NCBI GenBank assembly: GCA_015680685.1
Contig: MNCI01014774.1
Span: 1,039,263-1,103,262 of the forward strand
From: Gnetum montanum
Lineage: Eukaryota > Streptophyta > Gnetopsida > Gnetales > Gnetaceae
Length of the DNA stretch: 64,000 nt
Direction of reading: 5' to 3'
Numbering within the stretch: the stretch's first letter is position 1; each line of letters opens with the position of its first letter. Both the position numbers and the translations under genes were made by a program. This document shows, piece after piece, positions 56,265 to 64,000 of this stretch. The notes beneath the pieces were generated by a model, which was not told where the DNA came from, made no database searches, and saw nothing but the letters and a program-made list of their open reading frames with translations.

Positions 56265-59240
56265 CTAGTGAACTTGGAATCTTTTTCACTAATAATATTC
56301 AAAGGAATATCATGAAAATTCATAACATGCTAGAAAAACAAATTTGCCACATGAGATGCATCACTCAACTTTTTATATGGAATGAAGTATGCCATCTTGG
56401 AAAATCTATTAATCATAACCAAAATAGCATCATTCCCACTCTTTGTTTTTGGAATACCACTCCTAAGATTCATTGACACACTTTCCCATGAATCCTTGGG
56501 AATTGACAAAGGCATATAATATCTATCCACTCCTTTACCTCCTTTGAATTTCTAACATGTCAAATACTCCTTCACAAATTTGGATACTTTAGTTGTTATA
56601 CTTGGCCAAAAATGGTACCTACCCATAAGTTCTAATGTTTTATCCCTACCCATGTAAGCTACCATGCCACTATAGTGTTTTTCAAATAAATTTTTTTTTC
56701 CTAAAATCATAATTAGGAATACATACCTTTCCATTTTTGAATACTAGTTCATTTTGAATATGATAGTCCTTCCATTGGTCTATCCTACTCAACAATGATT
56801 CTTTGAGGTTCTTCTAAACTTTTCCAAAATCACAATCATGTTCATGCAAATCAACACAATCATCCATACCTTCCACATAAGGTATGCTAAAATTCATCAC
56901 ATGCATTCTAGACAATGCATTAGTCACCACATTGGCTTTTCCACTTTTGTGCTTGAGCACAAAATTGAGCTCTTATAATTGTGCAACCCACTTCATGTGT
57001 TTAGCACTCAAATTTTTTTTTTTGAAAATTTAAAAATTGAAGTGTTTTGTTATTCTTCATCAAGGTGAACTCATTGGGAAACAAGTAATATTTCCAATGC
57101 TTTATTGCTTGAAGAATAGCATAAAACTCCTTCGCATATACACTATATTTCTACCTTGACTCATTTAACCTTTTTTAAAAAGAAAGCAACAAGCCTACCT
57201 TCTTATGAAAGTGCCTCACCAATGGCAAGTCCACTTACATTCACCTCTACTTGAAAAATCTTTTGAAAATTTGTAATTGCAAGCATTGGTTCACTAGTAA
57301 TTTTGGCTTTAACCAAGTCAAAGCTCTTTTGGGTTTCATCACCCCATCTAAAATCATTTTTTTCTTTAACAAAGTAAACATAAAATAAGAAATATCACTA
57401 AAATTTTTTATGAACCTCTAATAAAAACCTACTAAACCAAGGAATGATCTTATCTCCCTAGAATTCTTAGGAGTTGACCAATCTCTAATAGCTCTCACCT
57501 TGTCAGTTTTCATTTGAATTTTGGTTTTTAGAAATCACATGTCCTAAGTATATGTTTTTCTTCTTAAAGAAATGGCTTTTCTTCTTATTGATCACTAAAT
57601 GTACCCCCTCCAATTTAAGATACTTATCTCAAGCGATCCAGGTACTTCTCCTCATAAGAGATGTACACTAAAATATCCTCAAAAAAGATAATACAATACT
57701 TACCAATCAGGTCTTTAAGTACATCATGCATCAACCTCATGAATGTAGCAGGTGCATTTGTGAACCCAAATGGCATTACCAACCACTCAAACAATCCATC
57801 TAGTGTTTTGAAAGTTGTCTTCCATTAATCATCAAGCTTGATTTGAATTTGATGATATCCACTCTTCAAGTCAATCTTACCAAAAATCTTTGCATTGGTA
57901 AGGACATCAAGAATAACATCCATCCTTGGAATAGGAAACCTATACCTCACTATTATCATATTCACTACCTTGAAATCCATGCACATTCTCAATTCATCAC
58001 TATTCTTCTTTGGCACAAGCATTGATGGAATCGCACAAGGTGAAATGGATTCCCTCATGATGCCATTTGCAAGTAACTCCTCTACTTGCCTTTGCAATTC
58101 AGCTTTCTTATTCAGCATCATATGGTATGCTCTCTTGTTTGGAATGGTAGGCCCATGGATGAAATTAATTTAGTGTTGTATGCTTCTCATTGGTGGTAAT
58201 CTATTTAATTTCCCTTTGAACACCTTGAAAATTTTCTCCTTGAAGCCTAACACACATGTTGAAAGTTCAACTTGCATATCATCATGGTTAGAAGCAACTA
58301 TTGATACAAAAATAAAATCAAAACTGGTCTCATCATGTTTTTTAATATATTCACTCTTTCCTAGAAGGATAAAGAAAGAATTTAGTAAGCTTTGCTACCT
58401 CACTTGTTCAACTATCATAGGAATCAATCATGGATTCCATCAAGTCTAGCTATACTCCATACATTTCTTGCTCCATTAAATTGAGCACCATTGTCAAAAT
58501 TCCAAGGTCTACCAAGAATTACAATAGCACAATCAATTGGAAATACATCACATTTCACAACATCATAAAAACTCCTAATTTTGAATTTTAAAACACATTG
58601 CTCTCTCACTTCTTTAGAAAAATCTCTTAACAACCAATGTACCTTGTAGGATCTAGGATGAGGATTAGTTACCAAACCCAATTTAGCAACTGCTTTAGAC
58701 AAAATAACAGTTTCTTAGGATCCTCCATCAATCAAAATATGAATCCATTTCCTACTTAGCAAACATATAGCCCTAATTCAAATTAATAATTTCCTAGCTA
58801 GATGGTCTCTTCTATCACATTCCCCATGAATGCACAAGAATTTAATTCAAAAATTTCCTCAACCTTGGAAGCATTATGATTACCTCTTTGAAGAGCTTAG
58901 CTTGATGTCTCCTCTACTTCAATGATTTGCATATCCTTACCCTTGGCTACCTTGAGAAGTGGACATTCCTATTATTTATGTCTCCATTCTTCACACTTGA
59001 AGCATTGAATCTTGGATGAGTTGTTGCCTTGATTCATGCCTTGGTTCTTCTTGGTTTTCTCCTTCTCATCACCCTTTTCTCTTTTCTTGTCATGGCTACC
59101 ATCTTTGTCTTTAGTTTTGAACTTGGATCCCTTGTCCTTTTCCTTGGAAGCTTGTTTGCCTTAGTTCCCAAATCTGCTTAGTTTCTTTTCTGCCTTGAGT
59201 GCCAAATCATAAGCCTTATCAAGAGCTTATGACTTATAAA
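56265..59240 (-). pseudogene. Chromovirus (Ty3/gypsy) gag end, protease, RT, RNase H and integrase
   Basis: Minus-strand order from high to low: a gag C-terminus with a zinc knuckle (CFKCEEWRHK, near 58980), a protease region (58424-58702; AIVILGRPWNFD), RT (57825-58121; ELRMCMDFKVVN, FGKIDLKSGYHQIQI), degraded RNase H, integrase zinc region (56552-56734) and integrase core (56330-56530; GNDAILVMINRFSKMAYFIP, DASHVANLFF). Many stops; gag is truncated at about 59240. It continues at 48875 after the insertion of element 4. Confidence 0.88.
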
Positions 59241-59449
59241 ATGAAAGCCCCTATTGATACATCATTTTGAGACCTCATAGAAAGATTAAACAAATTTGAA
59301 AGACATGGTGTATGATTAGTAAGCATTAAAATTATAATCATATTACAATTTTAAAATATATGCTTTAGTAAATTAGTTATTAATGACTTCCTTTTAATGC
59401 AAGAGCTTGAACTACTTATTTATCAAGATTATGTAACACCAGAGCAAAT

Positions 59450-60270
59450 TTGGAATTATTTTAATTTTCTATCTATGTATTTATGATAGGTGGGCTACAT
59501 TCAAGGAGGCTTCTAGGCTCTATGCTTTAAATAGAAAGAGATTTTTTTTGAAAAATTAATTTATGATCTCAAGAATTTATTTAAAGTTGACAATAGTTTG
59601 CATCAAGCTTTTATGGACAACTTTTGAAATGATAGTAGATTTGTTTTTCCTTTTAATTCTAAAATTGCATATGAGATTATTACCAAAAATGATTTTATTC
59701 ATAGCAAATTCAGTAAGGCATAGAAATTGCAATTAACATTGCATTTTAACTCGAAAAATGGAAGATATCTGGAAAGTTCCTACCTTTTTAGAAATTTGTA
59801 TTTTTTATGATATCTTATACATTAAGGTCTTTCCATCGGTACTCATCTTTAACATATGGAAATTGTTTTTCCTTAATGTTCTCTTTGTATAACCAAAGAA
59901 TTATTTTCACATGCTTTTTTTAATGTTCAATTGTACAACATGCTTGAAAACAAAAATATAAAATTTGTAACAACATTCAACCAATATTAATGATATCATT
60001 CTTGGTGATTATACTTTATTTACTTCTTTTATATATATTTGGAGGTGTCTACAATCATTTGTTTTCTATTCTATTTGGAAGATATTTTGTGTAGTTATTT
60101 TTCAACAAGAAAAGCATAACAATGATCTCTTTTCAAGTGTTAAATATCATATTTTCAAACAAGTTTCTTTTGAATTACAACTTCAAGTAGAAAGGATTCT
60201 AATGAAAGCTGAACAATTAATTTTTTTCCTACAATATTGATTTCTTTTTGTTTTGGAGGCTCATGTTGCA
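59450..60270 (+). pseudogene. L1-type LINE C-terminal remnant
   Basis: Broken plus-strand frames give FPFNSKIAYEIITKN, KLQLTLHFN and, further on, SIWKIFCVVIFQQEKHNN, resembling the zinc-binding region and end of plant L1 RTs. Very decayed. Confidence 0.45.
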
Positions 60271-61239
60271 GAAGCTATTAACTTTTATTGTTAGTTGTTT
60301 ATTATTTCTAATTGATACTTTTATTTTTATTTTTAGAGAGAGCATTCTTCTTCTCTTTACAATAATTTATTTAGTAAGAAGTAAAAATCTATAAGGGCAT
60401 TTCTAAATAAGGATAAGGCTAGCCTAGAGGGAAGGCTTTTTAGGATTGATTATAAAGATGAAAACCTAAAAATGCTACACTTTTTCTTTAGACTCTTTCA
60501 CATATATTAATGATTTAATGTACTTTGAATTTTATTTATTTTTTTCAAAACCCCCTTCTTTCACAAATGATGGAGCCATATATAATATATATTTAACCTA
60601 ATGACATCACCTCATATTTAGCCACTAACATCTTTTTTTTAGAAGTTCTCAACAATTATTCAAAGGAACAAAGTTGTCAAAATTGAAGATAATAGACAAC
60701 ATGGCAGAAATGCCCAAAAAAAATAAAAATAAAAAAATTAGAGGACAAAACCATCCCCACCTTAAAAAGCTCACCTGCAAGACACGAGAGGAATAAGCAT
60801 CCAATAGGATTTCACAAAAACAAGTCCAAAATCAAAGAAAGTAGACAAATCAATTTGCTTTTATCTTCTTTTACTCTAGATTTACCTCCTATGTCGTAGC
60901 TCCTTTTTTTTTCTTCCTCTAGGCCTTCTTCGGCAAGGGAATCCTTTTAATCAAAATCATTGAGTTGGACTAGATTATGACGTTGTAGTGAGGAGTCACG
61001 AAATACTTGAGACATTTGGTAAAGTAAAGATCATGTTGTAGTAAGGAGTCACAAGCATCATAAAGTTACTTATATTTTAAATTTTGTATTAAAACACTAA
61101 TTAAAAATTCAAACAATAAATATGGAAATAAAGAAAAAATTTATCATGAAAAAACAATGGTATGTGTGGTAACACTTCTTTTTAGGAGATCACAAATAAA
61201 TTCCATTTCAGAAAGTTCTTATGCCTAGGAGAAGGAAAG

Positions 61240-61282
61240 AGAATCATCATCATCATTCTAGCATTATCTCAACAAAATGATA
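61240..61282 (-). mobile_element. RTE/SINE-type 3' tail (decayed)
   Basis: On the minus strand: TTTTGTTGAGATAATGCTAG followed by ATGATGATGATGATT. It resembles the other RTE ends in the window. Confidence 0.4.
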
Positions 61283-62678
61283 TCATCTATGAAGGAAAGA
61301 GAATACACTAAATAATAGCAAGATTTTAGAACCCAAAACATTTTAAACAATATTTATGTCTAATATATATAGTTAAATTAGAACTTTGTAACTAGTATTT
61401 TTCACCAAAATCAAACCCATAACTTGGAGCTTTTGAATACACTAAATAAAAATATATGTCACTTGTTATTTATGATGCATTTCACTTCAACAAGTCTACT
61501 TTGAAAATTGGTTGCTTTTACAATATTTATGTATCTCCATAATAAAAGGGGCGGATGAATCTTTAACAAACTAGTTGATCCAACTCTGAATAGTATACCA
61601 AAAGTAAGACTTCCTATTTCTTAAAGCGTATATCATCAACACAGGCTTTTTTATCCTACGATTTATGCAATCACTGCTCCCATGCAAGTCTTAACGAAAA
61701 TTGTTGATACCCTCTTATAACAAGTACTATAAGAACATGATTTGAATAGTCATGATAATATGGATGACTATTATACGAATCACATTCCAAAACAACATAC
61801 AGTGACAACTCTATTATTTTTTGGCTAATATATTATTTGCTTGATTGTTCTCAAAGCTTTGTTGACCAATCTTGCTTGTAGTCGTAGATTAAGCATGAGC
61901 ATTACTAGCATTATCACATATCACTATTGATCCATTGAATTTCCATCCATCCCGTTACATCCTTCTCCATCATATTCTTCGATCCTAAGACCATTGCCTA
62001 TTGTGTTAATCATATACATAGAAACTCAAGAATTAAGTGCCAACATCATTTTAAAATTATGCATGTTTACTTTATCTATGGTATTCTACAAATACATGTA
62101 GTCTTCAAGACATCTCTTCCATCCAACCTTGAAGGAAGATTTATCTTGTTACAAAAAAAATCATGATTTGCACCAAATGTTTCATTCTTCTAAATATTCA
62201 TTAGAACCTCTATAAACCTTTATTGGCTTGGATCCACTCTTTACTATTTATAAATTGGATTCCAAGTGAGTAAAATATTTCTAAGATAAGAAACATTTTG
62301 ATTTTTGGAAGCCGACGCAATAACATTCAAACTTAAGACAGATAATCAAGATCTTTTATTAGTATAATTGATTAGGTACTGAAATCCTTAGACTTATGTT
62401 TAGAAAATATTCCCTTCAATCTTCTATCTATGTTAAGAAGCATCCAACCTTTTACAAAACTCATCTCATCTACAATTATGTATTTAATATGTTTTATATA
62501 ATTATGCATTATTCCAAAATTGAAGGCTAATATCTCATTTTACTATCCTATACCTAGCTTTTATGTTGAATGCATTGTTGTTTCATGAATATATTTGCTA
62601 CTAATTTAGTACCTACTAATATCAAAAGACTATTTTGATCAAATAGACAAATATTATGAAAATATTACTACTATTACT

Positions 62679-62727
62679 AATCATCATCATCATCATCATC
62701 AACCTAGCCTTGTCCCAATAAAATGAT
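62679..62727 (-). mobile_element. RTE/SINE-type 3' tail
   Basis: On the minus strand: TTTATTGGGACAAGGCTAGG, then TTGATG and about seven GAT/ATG triplets. Same 3' end type as at 7489-7548 and 8168-8222. Confidence 0.6.
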
Positions 62728-64000
62728 GAAAGTATTATTAACTACATTGGTAAAATAAAATTTATGATAGAATTATCATGCATAATTGTTGATTGTCATC
62801 ATCTTCAGACTGAAGCAGTAGTAGATGACATGTTACAATCTTTAAGCATTTGGTTTTTTATGTGTTAGCATTTTTTGATTAAATATACTTATGTCTCATG
62901 CTAGATTCATCATAGATCTTCCTATTTTCTAGTTGTTCATAAAAGTTGTTGTGTACTTTACATAATCCTCTCATAGGTACTCTATTGACCAATTATGCTA
63001 CTTAATAAAATCTCCAAGGCCAAGCATCTTCAATTCACTTTTTTAGAAATTTCTGGAGGAAAATAGTTGTCAATTCAAAATCTCAAATTCATGTTTTTCA
63101 TGAAGCTAAATGATAGGTATTGTCTTATGATACTCTTATTCTTGTACATAAACATAATTGAATACCTCATAATCATAGTAGTTATGTTCATAAATATGTC
63201 AAATAGATAACTATTTAGATCTAATTTTTGCATCATTCCACTGAAGACTATGTTTAATATGTCTAAATAAGTAGTGTAGAAGCACAATGATCCAATAATA
63301 CTCTATCCATCTAAATAAGAAATTTCTTGGTGTTTCTAAATAAGAAATTCTTTATTTTTCTTAATATTTTTGTATTTTCTTATGAACTCCAACAAGGAAA
63401 TCACCTTCCTGAAAATGGTCTTTTGATAAGCATTAATGATTATTTTATAATTCTTCCCTTCATTGATTTATTCAACATTATGTACTACTCTTTTATATAT
63501 ATGGTGATATATAGAGCAAGGATGCCAAACAAACCATGTACTAGTCTATATAGACTTGAATAGCTTCCCTCAAAATCAATCTTGAGCCACATTTTCATTA
63601 ACAAATACTTTGTAAACTTTGAACCATGAAACTATAATATAGACATGGTTAAAAGTATGATCTATTGCAATGACAATATTTTCTAAATTTTTTTTCAGAA
63701 GAAACTTAAAAAGCATATATTAAGCAAAATAAAAGGTCACAAAATTGGGTTGAAACCCCTAAGTATAACACGCAAATTAGGCCCAAATCCAAAAGAGGCC
63801 ATTGATATCACAAGTTAGTCAGTGAATTCTATGCATAATAGTAAAGGAAAACTATCATTGATGTGGTAGATGTGTCAACATGGACATTAGGCAAGTGACA
63901 GAGATGAGGATTAGGCAATTAGGCAATTAGGCAATAGTAGGCGCATAGTTGTCTTCGACATCTAGGGAAGGATGGTGTCATACTTCAAAATTTACCATAG

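Larger units (their letters stand above)
60271..64000. other. AT-rich region without recognisable genes
   Basis: No coding sequence that I can support; ORFs are under 80 codons and look random. It contains the RTE-type tails listed separately and a short AATTAGGC tandem array (63909-63935). Confidence 0.6.

Noticed and set aside
1-64000. tRNA or rRNA genes
   Set aside because: Only degenerate A/B-box sequences in SINE-like repeats were seen; no cloverleaf-compatible tRNA or rRNA segment was recognised.

Overview
This window is nuclear DNA of a land plant, very probably a seed plant with a large, repeat-rich genome. The evidence is one 13-exon sterol-biosynthesis gene of plant type, plant lineages of LTR retrotransposons (copia, chromovirus, Athila-like Ty3/gypsy), plant RTE and L1 LINEs, SINE-like elements and an assembly gap. 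I cannot name the species. No bacterial features, rRNA or tRNA genes were found.

Layout. 1-2890: 3' part of a decayed Ty1/copia element with its 3' LTR. 2891-4786: 3' flank of the gene with three short tandem duplications. 4787-16723, minus strand: an apparently intact delta(14)-sterol reductase gene (FACKEL/ERG24 family). I assembled it exon by exon: 13 exons, 1149 nt, 382 residues, every junction GT-AG and in phase. Its introns hold RTE-LINE fragments, a poly(A) retroinsertion with a 13-bp target duplication, and a SINE-like copy. 16724-18094: 5' flank and an L1-type LINE remnant.

18095-56264 is dominated by one family of Athila-like Ty3/gypsy elements. They share tRNA-Asp-type primer sites, LTRs beginning TGATGA and ending CTCATCA, and U3 arrays of short palindromes next to the TATA box. 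18095-30637 is a decayed composite: a gag-protease part behind a GATATC-type LTR, an inverted LTR scrap, a 5'-truncated RT/RNase H/integrase part, a long 3' ORF (ORF2) and a second LTR type. Elements 2 (31562-38284, TSD ATAGG) and 3 (38716-45409, TSD GTTAT) are complete non-autonomous elements with gag and a shrunken ORF2 but no protease, RT or integrase. Both sit in the same minus-strand L1 LINE. Element 4 (48876-56264, minus, TSD CTAGT) is younger and encodes an uninterrupted 1114-residue Gag-protease without RT or integrase. It landed inside the integrase of an older minus-strand chromovirus (about 48095-59240).

59241-64000 is AT-rich, with an L1 zinc-binding-region remnant and RTE-type tails but no recognisable host gene.

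The most interesting signal is the shared architecture of the gag-only family. It has palindrome arrays in U3, three G-run sites resembling polypurine tracts, a conserved non-coding spacer, and a conserved 3' splice acceptor directly before the ORF2 start codon. This suggests a spliced subgenomic mRNA and mobilisation by an autonomous relative, of which 22665-30637 may be a relic.
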